From Terrimesophilobacter sp038243605 (GTDB lineage: Bacteria; Actinomycetota; Actinomycetes; Actinomycetales; Microbacteriaceae), in assembly GCA_038243605.1 (NCBI GenBank), contig JBBSQX010000005.1:62001-126000 (forward strand): a DNA stretch of 64,000 bases, given 5' to 3'. The position numbers and the translations under genes are program-made. The notes under the pieces were generated by a model, which was not told the origin of the DNA, searched no databases, and worked only from the letters and a program-made list of their open reading frames with translations. Below are positions 24,546 through 32,280 of the stretch, in pieces. The stretch's first letter is position 1. Each line of letters starts with the position of its first letter.

Positions 24546-24794
24546 ATGGACTGGCGCGACAAGGCCGCATGCCTCACTGCTGACCCGGAACTATTTTTCC
24601 CGGTAGGAAACACTGGACCCGCTGTGGACCAGATCGAGAAGGCTAAGGCCGTCTGCGCCCGCTGCACCGTGAGTGAAATGTGCCTCCAGTACGCTCTCGA
24701 GACTAACCAAGATTCTGGTGTCTGGGGCGGGCTTAGCGAAGACGAGCGTCGCGCCCTCAAGCGCCGCGCAGCACGCGCACGCCGCGCTTCCTAA
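24546..24794 (+). CDS. whiB1: WhiB-family iron-sulfur transcription factor (WhiB1 type)
   Basis: An 82-residue WhiB protein. Four cysteines at residues 9, 37, 40 and 46 bind a [4Fe-4S] cluster, GVWGG (58-62) is the family beta-turn, and the basic tail KRRAARARR contacts DNA. WhiB1 of M. tuberculosis is essential, nitric-oxide sensitive and binds the primary sigma factor. ATG 24546 has AAGGAG 9 nt upstream; the 13 extra residues of the longer frame lie in the leader. The neighbouring pdtaS copies the M. tuberculosis Rv3219-Rv3220c order, which strengthens the WhiB1 call. Confidence 0.93.
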   Translation: MDWRDKAACLTADPELFFPVGNTGPAVDQIEKAKAVCARCTVSEMCLQYALETNQDSGVWGGLSEDERRALKRRAARARRAS

Positions 24795-24808
24795 TCCGCT
24801 GCGATGGG

Positions 24809-24839
24809 AACCCTCTCCGGCAGCAACGGCTAAAGGGTT
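24809..24839 (+). terminator. possible terminator of whiB1
   Basis: AACCCT (24809-24814) and AGGGTT (24834-24839) form the base of a hairpin with an inner CCG/CGG pair. It overlaps the end of the convergent pdtaS gene. The structure is weak. Confidence 0.3.
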
Positions 24840-26335
24840 GAGTCGCGCTTATTCAGCCACGTGAGTGGCACGTCAATTGTGACCTCTGTTCCGCTACCCA
24901 TTACCGTGTGCCAGTCGATAGTGCCACCGAGCTCACCCTGAATGAGGGTGCGAACGATTTGGGTGCCAAGCCCCGTTCCCACCTTTCCTTCACCCAGCCC
25001 AACACCGTTGTCGCGCACCTTCACGCTGAGTGCAGACTGAGTGCGCTGCGCGTTGATTTCGACTTCGCCCTCGCGCCCCGCAAGCCCGTGCTCCACAGCA
25101 TTCGTCACAAGCTCAGTGAGCGCCAGCGCCAGCGGTGTGGCGTAAGCACTCGGCAGTTCACCGAAACTCCCTGTGAACTTTGGATGCACTTTGGTCTGAT
25201 GGGCTGACGCAACCTCCGCGATCAAGAGGAGAACTCGCTCAAAGACCACGTCAAAGTCGACGTTCTGGTTGAGCCCTTCGCTGAGAGTGTCGTGCACGAC
25301 CGCGATGGCACCCACCCGACGCATGGCGTGATTCAGCGCATCCGTTGTCTCTTCTGAGCGCGAACGCCGTGCCTGAATTCGGAGAAGGGATGCGACAGTC
25401 TGCAAGTTGTTTTTGACGCGGTGATGAATCTCGCGGATCGTGGCATCCTTCGTGAGAAGCTCCTGCTCCTGGTGCCTCAACTCCGTAACATCACGGCTGA
25501 GCACAATCGCGCCTCTGCGCTCACCGTGCTTTCGCACCGGGATTGCGCGCAACGACACCGAAACCCCGCGCGCCTCGAAATCTGTGCGCCACGGTGCTCT
25601 GCCCGTCACCACAAGCGGCAACGATTCGTCGACCACGTGGGAGTTCTCGAGCAACGCAGAGGTCACTTCAGCAAGCAACTCACCCTCTAACTCCCCCGCG
25701 AAACCCATGCGGTTGAAGGCGGAGAGCCCGTTGGGGCTCGCGAACGTGACCATCCCGTCGACATCCAAGGTCAAGAGGCCATCGGATGCTCGCGGGGCCC
25801 CCCGCCGTGGACCCGTTGGCGTTCCCAGATCTGGAAAATCGCCCGTCGTGATCATGGCGCTCAGGTCATTCGCGCACTCATTAAAAGTGAGTTCTTGCCT
25901 GCTTGGCGACCTTGCTTCACTCAGATTTGTGTGAAGAGTGAGCACCCCAATCGGATGCTCAGTGAGGGGCTGTTTGCTCGGCTCTAGCCTGCGCAACACG
26001 GGAACCGCGCGCACCCGCGTGGGTGTCTCTTCGTACCATTCCGGAGTGGACGAGTCGGTGATGGTTGACGTTTCGCAGGCGGCCGTGACGAGGCCGCTCC
26101 ACTCCGGTTTGATCTCGCGGCCAACGAAGTCCCGATAAAACAGTGTCGCCGCGGAGGATGGTCGAGAGTGACTCACCGCCACAAACCCGCCTTCGCGCGT
26201 GGGAACCCACAGCACAACATCGGCGAAGGAAAGATCGGCCAACAATTGGAGCTCATTCACCAGCAGGTGCAGCCAGTCAATATCGGCATCCACCGCATGG
26301 CCATGTTCTTGCACAAGATCGGAGAGTGTCGACAC
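24830..26335 (-). CDS. pdtaS: PdtaS-type cytosolic sensor histidine kinase
   Basis: A 501-residue two-component sensor without membrane helices. An N-terminal GAF-like domain and a PAS-like domain (about 185-290, SDGLLTLDVDGMVTFASPNG) precede the HisKA_2 box EIHHRVKNNLQTVASLL, with the phosphoacceptor His at 304 or 305. The HATPase domain follows (ALTELVTNAVEHG, DNGVGL, GLGTQIVRTL). In M. tuberculosis PdtaS phosphorylates the ANTAR RNA-binding antiterminator PdtaR; no pdtaR is in this window. The GTG start lies 6 nt after TAGGCT, so the message is probably leaderless. Confidence 0.92.
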   Translation of the reverse strand: MSTLSDLVQEHGHAVDADIDWLHLLVNELQLLADLSFADVVLWVPTREGGFVAVSHSRPSSAATLFYRDFVGREIKPEWSGLVTAACETSTITDSSTPEWYEETPTRVRAVPVLRRLEPSKQPLTEHPIGVLTLHTNLSEARSPSRQELTFNECANDLSAMITTGDFPDLGTPTGPRRGAPRASDGLLTLDVDGMVTFASPNGLSAFNRMGFAGELEGELLAEVTSALLENSHVVDESLPLVVTGRAPWRTDFEARGVSVSLRAIPVRKHGERRGAIVLSRDVTELRHQEQELLTKDATIREIHHRVKNNLQTVASLLRIQARRSRSEETTDALNHAMRRVGAIAVVHDTLSEGLNQNVDFDVVFERVLLLIAEVASAHQTKVHPKFTGSFGELPSAYATPLALALTELVTNAVEHGLAGREGEVEINAQRTQSALSVKVRDNGVGLGEGKVGTGLGTQIVRTLIQGELGGTIDWHTVMGSGTEVTIDVPLTWLNKRDSTL

Positions 26336-26341
26336 GCCCCT

Positions 26342-26347
26342 AGCCTA
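26342..26347 (-). promoter_or_regulatory. -10 element of pdtaS (leaderless)
   Basis: TAGGCT on the minus strand ends 6 nt before GTG 26335. It lies in the short gap to the divergent gene at 26377, so the two promoters must overlap. Confidence 0.45.
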
Positions 26348-26376
26348 AGTGCCACCAGATGCGTCATGCTGGCGAC

Positions 26377-26841
26377 ATGCAATCCGCCGCGGTTCGGCCA
26401 GACCGAACTCTCATCGGCATTCTTGCCGTCATCGTCGCCCTCGTGCTTATCGCTGTCGTGGTAGTGCTCACCAAGGGCGGGCCAACTAAGTTTGACCCCG
26501 CATCGCCAGAAGGTGTCGTGCAGGCATACACGAACGCGGTACTTGGTGGTGATAGCTCAACGGCCCTCGGACTTCTCAGCTCCGCCATTCGCGAAAACTG
26601 CGAACGCAATGACCCGACCCCCGCACGTGGATTTTCGATGACGATCGATTCGACGAATATTGATGGCAATCGGGCCGTTATGCGAATCTCCACTGAGCAG
26701 GGCACCGGCGGCCTGTACGGTGGCCCCGGCTACACGACGGACGATAAGTTCATTCTGGTGAAAGAAGGTGGCGCGTGGAGAATCGAAACAGCCCCGTGGG
26801 AACTCATGATGTGCCTCAACATGGAAGCGCTCGACTGGTGA
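26377..26841 (+). CDS. single-pass membrane protein with NTF2-like extracytoplasmic domain
   Basis: A 154-residue protein with a short cytoplasmic N-terminus, one helix (LIGILAVIVALVLIAVVVVL) and an outside domain beginning DPASPEGVVQAYTNAVLGGD, the pattern of NTF2-like or DUF4878-type domains that end in a WRIE segment. ATG 26359 would add six residues; neither start has a ribosome site. It overlaps the next gene by GTGA, so the two are coupled. The function is unknown. Confidence 0.72.
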   Translation: MQSAAVRPDRTLIGILAVIVALVLIAVVVVLTKGGPTKFDPASPEGVVQAYTNAVLGGDSSTALGLLSSAIRENCERNDPTPARGFSMTIDSTNIDGNRAVMRISTEQGTGGLYGGPGYTTDDKFILVKEGGAWRIETAPWELMMCLNMEALDW

Positions 26842-28628
26842 CATCCACTATCCCTACATCGGCATCGGCACCGGCATCGGCATCGGCATCGGCACCGGCA
26901 TCAACTCCGGCACCGCGCACCGCACCTGCTGTCGGCGGCGTGCAGACTGTGCGGCGCGTGGTCACTTACATTCTGTTGATCATCATGGTGACCACCGCGG
27001 CGAACGGCGTATCCGGACTCATCGACCGGTGGTTCATCACTGACCCAGACCAGCTCTACTACAGCAGTTACGGGCTCGCAGAGTCTTTGGCCTTCACCTT
27101 CTTTGCCGGCCCACTTGCTGCCCTGCTCTGGTGGTTTGCCTGGCGCAAGGAATCGAACGCGCGCGATCGGGGATCCGTAGCGTGGCCCGTGTATCTCGTC
27201 ATCATGTCGACCGCAGCGCTTCTCACCTTCACTGTTTCGCTCTTTACTTGGGCGGGCGATGCCATCAAAGGCAATGTGCAGCCTTACGGAGTTGGCGCGG
27301 CCATTGCGTGGGGCCTCGTCTGGCTGTGGCATTACTGGATGTGGCGGCATCCCCGCAAAGGCCCTACAAGGCTGCTCGGGGTGGCTCCAGCCATCGCCTC
27401 ACTCATCGGCTTGTCGTTTGGTGTTGGCGGCCTGATCTTTGCGATATCGAGCCTCATTGATTCGGCTGTCGGTGTGTCATCAGACACTGTCGTGGCGGGC
27501 TACCTCGTGTGGCAAGTCGCTGCGAGCTCACTCGTGTGGGCTCTCGGCGGCGGGCTGCTGTGGTGGTGGCACTGGTTCCGCGTGGGAGTGCGCTCTCAGC
27601 ACACGGGGTTCTCGAATGTGCTGCTCGTCTACATCTCGGGCGCCGCTTCCTATGCGGTGGTCGCGTTCGGCATCATCAGCACCCTCTCGGTCGCGCTGAA
27701 TCTGGTCACGGGTTCGCCAGACCCCATCGATGTCACCCTTGACCCTTTGGGCATCGGCCTCGCCAGCGCCGCCGTTGGCGCGCTCGTTCTCGTCTACCAC
27801 TCGCGCGTGATTGTTCGGCGTTCCGATGAGATGCGTTCGGCCCACCGCCTGGTCAGCGCCGGAGTGTCTCTGTCTGTTGCCGCAACCGGGGTAGGCATGA
27901 CGGTGAACGCCCTTCTGGGCGCACTCGGCGAGAGAGTGACTGGCAACAACATCCACTCCCTTTTGATGACGGGAATCAGCACCTTGATCGTGGGTGGCAC
28001 GCTGTGGTGGGTGACCTGGCGACCTCGTCAGGCGTCAACACCCGAGCGCGCAGCGACAACGGGTAGGCGTATCTACCTGGTCGTAATTTTTGGATTGAGC
28101 GCTCTTGTTGCACTCATCACGTTGCTGGTTATCGGGTTCCAGCTCTTCACGTTCATTCTCGATGGAAGTGGCGGAGGCAGCTTCGTGGAGCGCTCCCGTC
28201 AGGCCATCGGGCTGCTCACCGCCACCGTTCTTGTGGCCGCGTACCACTTCGCCATCTGGAAGAAGGATCGCGCTGCTGCCGTCGCGCACGAGCGCGTTCG
28301 ACGCATCGATCGTGTGACTCTCGTGACGGCCGGTGATGGCAGTTCGCTCGCTGCCGCCGTGCGCGCAGCCACGGGCGCACGCGTGACGGTTCTGCGTCGC
28401 GCGCACGCGGCTGCAGATGCGGATGATCCGGATGATCCGGATGCCGCAGCCGGGGACGCGGCTGCGGGTGAGTCGACCACCGCGGATCTGACCACCGGAG
28501 CCGCAGATGATGTGGCGGGTGTGCAAGCTGGTGCCCTTGTTCGGGCACTTGACGGCATCGAGACCAGCCACGTGCTTGTTGTTGTTGGTGCGAAGGCGAA
28601 CATCGAGGTCATTCAGCTAGTCAACTGA
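26838..28628 (+). CDS. DUF5671-repeat polytopic membrane protein
   Basis: A 596-residue protein starting at GTG 26838, which overlaps the previous stop (GTGA). The first 28 residues are Ser/Ala/Pro repeats encoded by a hexanucleotide array. About twelve membrane helices follow in repeated DUF5671-like units, each with a Trp-rich block before a basic loop (LLWWFAWRKES, LVWLWHYWMWRHP, LLWWWHWFRVG, then TLWWVTWRPR). The last 120 residues are cytoplasmic, with an acidic DADDPDDPDAAAGD stretch. DUF5671 has no established role; transport is a guess. Confidence 0.78.
   Translation: MTSTIPTSASAPASASASAPASTPAPRTAPAVGGVQTVRRVVTYILLIIMVTTAANGVSGLIDRWFITDPDQLYYSSYGLAESLAFTFFAGPLAALLWWFAWRKESNARDRGSVAWPVYLVIMSTAALLTFTVSLFTWAGDAIKGNVQPYGVGAAIAWGLVWLWHYWMWRHPRKGPTRLLGVAPAIASLIGLSFGVGGLIFAISSLIDSAVGVSSDTVVAGYLVWQVAASSLVWALGGGLLWWWHWFRVGVRSQHTGFSNVLLVYISGAASYAVVAFGIISTLSVALNLVTGSPDPIDVTLDPLGIGLASAAVGALVLVYHSRVIVRRSDEMRSAHRLVSAGVSLSVAATGVGMTVNALLGALGERVTGNNIHSLLMTGISTLIVGGTLWWVTWRPRQASTPERAATTGRRIYLVVIFGLSALVALITLLVIGFQLFTFILDGSGGGSFVERSRQAIGLLTATVLVAAYHFAIWKKDRAAAVAHERVRRIDRVTLVTAGDGSSLAAAVRAATGARVTVLRRAHAAADADDPDDPDAAAGDAAAGESTTADLTTGAADDVAGVQAGALVRALDGIETSHVLVVVGAKANIEVIQLVN
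26857..26902 (+). repeat. coding hexanucleotide repeat (CATCGG type)
   Basis: Seven full CATCGG or CACCGG units and a partial one follow each other, 20 bp after the GTG start. They encode the Ser-Ala/Pro-Ala stretch. Changes in copy number would keep the frame. Confidence 0.75.
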
Positions 28629-28650
28629 CCCCGCAGCTGCCGCACGCCAC

Positions 28651-29934
28651 TTAGTTCGTTGGCGTGCGCCCGCGCACCGACTCGAGGCGACGTCGCAACG
28701 AGCGCTTTGCCGGTGCAGCCTGCTGCGGTATGAGCCGCGTTGTCACGAGCGTGCGCAGAGCAACGCGCGGCGCTGATTTGGCCGCCACATCTGCCAGAGT
28801 CTTGCCGGTGAGTATGGCTGCGTCGAGCGCGATTTGATCGTGAGGCACGAGAGCAGAAGCAACGATGCCACCGAAACGCAGCAGAGTCTGCTCCACCTGC
28901 CCGGAAGGGTTTGCTCCGATGACGCTACTGCGTATGCGGTTGATCACTGCTGTCACCCGCTCGGCTTCCACCAGATCGAGGAGATCAACGTGAGCGCGCA
29001 AGAATCTCGAAAGGCCAACAGGGTCACCAGCACCGACCGCTATCACCCGATCCGCTTCGCGCAGTGCAGTGATCGTTGCGGCATTGCGCTGAGGTGCACG
29101 AAGGTCACTGGATATCTCTTCATCGTTCTCGATACTGAAGCCCGTATCAACAACGGTGTAGTCAACCCATTTGCGGCACTCAGCCAGGGTCGCGGCAACG
29201 CGGTCACCAGAGAGCTCTGGCCAACGGTGCGGTCGCCCTATGCCGGTGAGCACCCAAAAGCTGCCGTGCGGTGACGAGTAGCGATCACTGATGCGCTCTA
29301 ACTCTGCTGACGTGAGGCTTTCCGTTGAGGCCAGTCGGCACGCGGCGGCAAATCCGGGCGCCTCGTCGAGCATGCCCAGCGACGGGGCAACCGCGCCACT
29401 GTGGGTATCAGCATCGGCAAGCGCCACGGAGAAGCCTTCGGCAGCAAGTTCGGCGGCGATGTTGATGGCCACGGTGGTGCGCCCTGGCGCTCCGGCTGGC
29501 CCCCACACAGCTATCACCTCTCCCCGGCGGGGCTCCGACTGGGCCGTTGCACCCGGGGCGGATGAATAAGGGTCGAATGCCGCGGGTTCAGCAACCACAA
29601 TTCCGGCACCGAGTAGTTCTTCAATCTGCTCCCAGCTCGCACCCACCTCCAACACTTCACGCAGGCCAAGATCGGCCGCGTGGCGGCGCTCTGTGTCGTT
29701 GGCCGCCAGCGCGACAATTCGCACGCCAGCGACGTCACAGGTCTCAAGCAGTTGCGACGAGAGGTGATCGGGCCCAGCCCCCAACACCGCGGAATCCGCA
29801 GTGCCACTGCCGACCGCGATTTCTGTCTCAACAATATTTTTCGCCCGCGCGACGATGCGGTGTCCGTGGCGTTCGATGTCGTCGGCGATTCTGTTTTCAG
29901 CGGAACTGGGCAGACTGATCACGATGGAGCGCAC
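28651..29934 (-). CDS. CpaE-like P-loop (MinD/ParA superfamily) protein with altered Walker A
   Basis: A 427-residue protein with an N-terminal response-regulator-like pseudo-receiver part (1-120) and a C-terminal MinD/ParA fold. The P-loop at 145-154 reads GPAGAPGRTT: the usual deviant Walker A lysines are absent, with Arg at 152. A DTGFSI block stands in the Walker A-prime/B region. CpaE proteins localise Tad pilus machinery, but no tad genes are visible. The GTG start has GAGGT upstream and lies 2 nt after the SAF-domain gene. I infer a scaffold or weak nucleotide-binding role. Confidence 0.8.
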   Translation of the reverse strand: MRSIVISLPSSAENRIADDIERHGHRIVARAKNIVETEIAVGSGTADSAVLGAGPDHLSSQLLETCDVAGVRIVALAANDTERRHAADLGLREVLEVGASWEQIEELLGAGIVVAEPAAFDPYSSAPGATAQSEPRRGEVIAVWGPAGAPGRTTVAINIAAELAAEGFSVALADADTHSGAVAPSLGMLDEAPGFAAACRLASTESLTSAELERISDRYSSPHGSFWVLTGIGRPHRWPELSGDRVAATLAECRKWVDYTVVDTGFSIENDEEISSDLRAPQRNAATITALREADRVIAVGAGDPVGLSRFLRAHVDLLDLVEAERVTAVINRIRSSVIGANPSGQVEQTLLRFGGIVASALVPHDQIALDAAILTGKTLADVAAKSAPRVALRTLVTTRLIPQQAAPAKRSLRRRLESVRGRTPTN

Positions 29935-29936
29935 AG

Positions 29937-30596
29937 CTACCTCGGCACCGGGATGCTCACCGGCACAAGCGAAATTGAGTCACCGTCAGCGACAGCTTCG
30001 AGCACTCTGGCTATCCTGTCGCGTGGCACCAGAATCTCGACGACGTGCCCGCGACCGTCAGCGATGAGGCCTTTCGATTCGGGTATCTGCACAACAGTGG
30101 CAGAGCCAACGAGCACAGCGGGCGGGCCAAACTGACGGTCATCCGTCACCGCCGCCGACCACACATCGATGACGGTGCCAGGGGCGATGGAGTGCGAAAG
30201 TTCACCGCTCACCCGCACGACGACGGAGGCCACGCGAATGCTCGACGCCGACCCCACGGCCGATGCGGGCACAAGTTCTCCTGCCGACACCGATCGTGTC
30301 ACCAGTAAGCCTTCTGTTGGGACATCCGCTTGGCTCAGGTACCTTCCGCTTGTTTGCCCCAACTGCACGGAGGCCACATCGAAGTCTTTCGAGTAGACCC
30401 GATCCCCCGGGTTGAGCGTCGACGATGCCGAATACACGAGCACCGAGTTATCTGAAGAGGTGACCACCGCGAACACCCCGATAACTGAAGCGATCACGAG
30501 CCCAACGCCTATCGCAAGCCTCGGGTCAAACCAGAATGACTTCGGGGAGCGCTCCTTGTGCACCGTGTTTCGCACGGTGTTGCGCGTGCCGCCCAT
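29937..30596 (-). CDS. SAF-domain membrane protein (CpaB/FlgA-like)
   Basis: A 219-residue protein with a basic N-terminus, one helix (LAIGVGLVIASVIGVFAVV, about 27-45) and an outside SAF domain (LNPGDRVYSKDFDVASV, then GLLVTRSVSAGELV). Such domains occur in CpaB pilus-assembly proteins and in FlgA. GGGAGG precedes ATG 30596. It is translationally linked to the CpaE-like gene, so the two probably act together in an envelope process. Confidence 0.82.
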   Translation of the reverse strand: MGGTRNTVRNTVHKERSPKSFWFDPRLAIGVGLVIASVIGVFAVVTSSDNSVLVYSASSTLNPGDRVYSKDFDVASVQLGQTSGRYLSQADVPTEGLLVTRSVSAGELVPASAVGSASSIRVASVVVRVSGELSHSIAPGTVIDVWSAAVTDDRQFGPPAVLVGSATVVQIPESKGLIADGRGHVVEILVPRDRIARVLEAVADGDSISLVPVSIPVPR

Positions 30597-30670
30597 GTGT
30601 TCCTCCCGGATGTCGGTGGGCAGTTCGCCCGGTGACCATCGTGCTGTTCGTTGAACTTTTCCGTCGGAAG

Positions 30671-30679
30671 TTATCCACA
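30671..30679 (+). promoter_or_regulatory. DnaA-box-like 9-mer
   Basis: TTATCCACA, identical to the E. coli consensus DnaA box, in the gap between the divergent SAF and HTH genes. Confidence 0.4.
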
Positions 30680-30718
30680 GCGTTGTCTTGGCACCATGAT
30701 CACGTCGATAATCGAGGC

Positions 30719-31012
30719 ATGACTGACGCAGACTCCAGCGAAAACTTTGCGCGTTTTCTCACCATCGCCGATACGGCGGAGGTGCTGAATGTTTCGGTTA
30801 GCCACGCCTACTCGCTGGTGCGCTCAGGTGAGCTGCCTGCCATCCGCATTGGCCGACGTGGGCAGTGGCGCATCGAGAAAGATGTGCTCGAGTCTTACAT
30901 CGAAGCCAAGTACGAAGAGGTGCGTCGGTCGAACCTGTGGAACCAGTCAGACTACGCAAATGTGACCGATTTTGCTCTCGGCGAAGGTCACAACCGCACC
31001 AGCAAAAGCTGA
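30719..31012 (+). CDS. small helix-turn-helix (excisionase/BldC-like) DNA-binding protein
   Basis: A 97-residue protein of the MerR-like excisionase class. The core FLTIADTAEVLNVSVSHAYSLVRSGELPAIRIG is a winged helix, followed by QWRIEKDVLESYIE. BldC and similar proteins of this size regulate development in actinobacteria, and many others are uncharacterised. ATG 30719 is the first start in the conserved part, with GAGG close upstream. Its last 25 bp overlap the convergent gene at 30988. It is divergent from the SAF-cpaE pair and may regulate it. Confidence 0.82.
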   Translation: MTDADSSENFARFLTIADTAEVLNVSVSHAYSLVRSGELPAIRIGRRGQWRIEKDVLESYIEAKYEEVRRSNLWNQSDYANVTDFALGEGHNRTSKS

Positions 31013-31581
31013 TCGAGCGGCACTACTCGGTAGCTGGTGACGGATGATTCGCGTCGCGGCGTTCCCGACTCATGCTCCGCTAGGTCGCAATGGTCCCGGC
31101 CCACACGATCGATTGTTCCGTGCACCATTCCTGAGGTGAGCACGAGGTCAAGTTCGCATCGGCGTCGGCACAGGTCTCGCAGCACAAACGGGAGGCCAAG
31201 GCGCGCGGACAGCGAGGAGGCGCCCTCTACCGGGGTTGCCGTTAAGCTCGACAGGGAGTGTTCGCGGCTCAGGATGACGCTCGTAATCGCGCGTAACGGC
31301 AAAACAACTTGCGTGCGACGCGTGGTGTCATCGATTACGCGAGCAGCCATCCAGTCTTTGCCAAAGTTCGTCGGGGTCAGCTTAAGAAAGATGTCGGCGA
31401 TGTCGACCCGAATCGAATAGTCACGCCCACCCGCGGAGCCGTGAAGCGACATCAACCGCTCGCGAAGCGACATGCGCCCGAGCCTCAATCGCTCTTCTTC
31501 GGCGCGTAGGTCGACGTCTTCAGACCACAGTTCGTGTTCGAGCTGGCTCTCAAGGTCGTCAAAAAGGTTGTCCCATCGCAT
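30988..31581 (-). CDS. conserved hypothetical actinobacterial protein
   Basis: A 197-residue soluble protein with no signal peptide or helix. A helical N-terminus (WDNLFDDLESQLEHELWSE) with two short acidic/basic helices precedes a mostly beta C-terminal part. I do not recognise a family. ATG 31581 lies 6 nt after TAACGT, inside a TGGATAACGT motif related to a DnaA box, with no ribosome site. It converges on and overlaps the HTH gene by 25 bp. Confidence 0.75.
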   Translation of the reverse strand: MRWDNLFDDLESQLEHELWSEDVDLRAEEERLRLGRMSLRERLMSLHGSAGGRDYSIRVDIADIFLKLTPTNFGKDWMAARVIDDTTRRTQVVLPLRAITSVILSREHSLSSLTATPVEGASSLSARLGLPFVLRDLCRRRCELDLVLTSGMVHGTIDRVGRDHCDLAEHESGTPRRESSVTSYRVVPLDQLLLVRL

Positions 31582-31586
31582 GGTGC

Positions 31587-31629
31587 GACGTTATCCATGC
31601 CCACCCACATTCGGATGACGTTATCCACA
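31587..31629. promoter_or_regulatory. two DnaA-box-like motifs 30 bp apart, with a -10 element
   Basis: GACGTTATCCA occurs at 31587-31597 and again at 31617-31627, where it extends to TTATCCACA (31621-31629). On the minus strand the left copy supplies TAACGT, the likely -10 of the gene starting at 31581. The rest of the gap to 31755 holds no recognised feature. Confidence 0.4.
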
Positions 31630-31754
31630 GGCCAAAAATTAACAGTAGACAGCGCTGTCTCGATCTGGTTGAGTATTCCCGGGCATGTCCCCCCAATGGG
31701 GGTGGACAATGTCAGGCCAATCCAAGCAGCATCCCTCCCACCTCCGGAGCAACG

Positions 31755-32219
31755 ATGAGCATTGCCGCCCCACTGCACCATGATCCACGCCCAGTTCGTA
31801 ACATCGCGCCCGCCCCACGGCCAGACAAGTTACGCCACGCCGACGACTTCTTTGCGCATCAACCGTCGCCGCGCGCCGCGCTCCCCTCGCCAACGCCCCT
31901 CCTCGAGAACCTCACCCGCTGTGTCATCGAGATTCTTGCGGGTGCCCGCGACCTGGAGCAGATCTCTCGCTGGGTGACCGATGACGTCTATCGACACTTA
32001 CTCAAGCGCGTCGTGCTCTCCGCCCGCGCTCGTCAGGCGAAAGGCACAGCACCAGCGCGACCAACCTTCTCGATCGGGTCAGTGTCGGTCTTCGAACCCC
32101 GCGACGGCATCGTCGAAGCCGTCGTCATCGTGCGCGGTCGCGCCCGCGTGCGCGCCGTCGCCATTCGCCTTGAAGGCCTCGACAGCCGCTGGCGGGCAAC
32201 CGCCATCAACGTACTGTAG
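31755..32219 (+). CDS. Rv3235-family (DUF6459) protein
   Basis: A 154-residue protein. The variable, Pro-rich N-terminus of about 45 residues is followed by the conserved part LLENLTRCVIEILAGARDLEQISRWVTDDVYRHL in two blocks, then SVSVFEPRDGIVEAVVIVRGRARVRAVAIRLE. This matches the actinobacterial Rv3235 family encoded near secA, of unknown function. GGAG lies 6 nt before ATG 31755. It converges on secA. Confidence 0.8.
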   Translation: MSIAAPLHHDPRPVRNIAPAPRPDKLRHADDFFAHQPSPRAALPSPTPLLENLTRCVIEILAGARDLEQISRWVTDDVYRHLLKRVVLSARARQAKGTAPARPTFSIGSVSVFEPRDGIVEAVVIVRGRARVRAVAIRLEGLDSRWRATAINVL

Positions 32220-32244
32220 TTTTCTACCTCGACACCGACGATAG

Positions 32245-32264
32245 TCGCGCCCTCGCGAGCGCGA
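32245..32264. terminator. hairpin between Rv3235-family gene and secA
   Basis: TCGCGC / GCGCGA stem (32245-32250 and 32259-32264) around CCTCGCGA, in the 61-bp gap between two convergent stops. No U-tract follows. Confidence 0.4.
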
Positions 32265-32280
32265 ACCTCTCAGCAACCAG

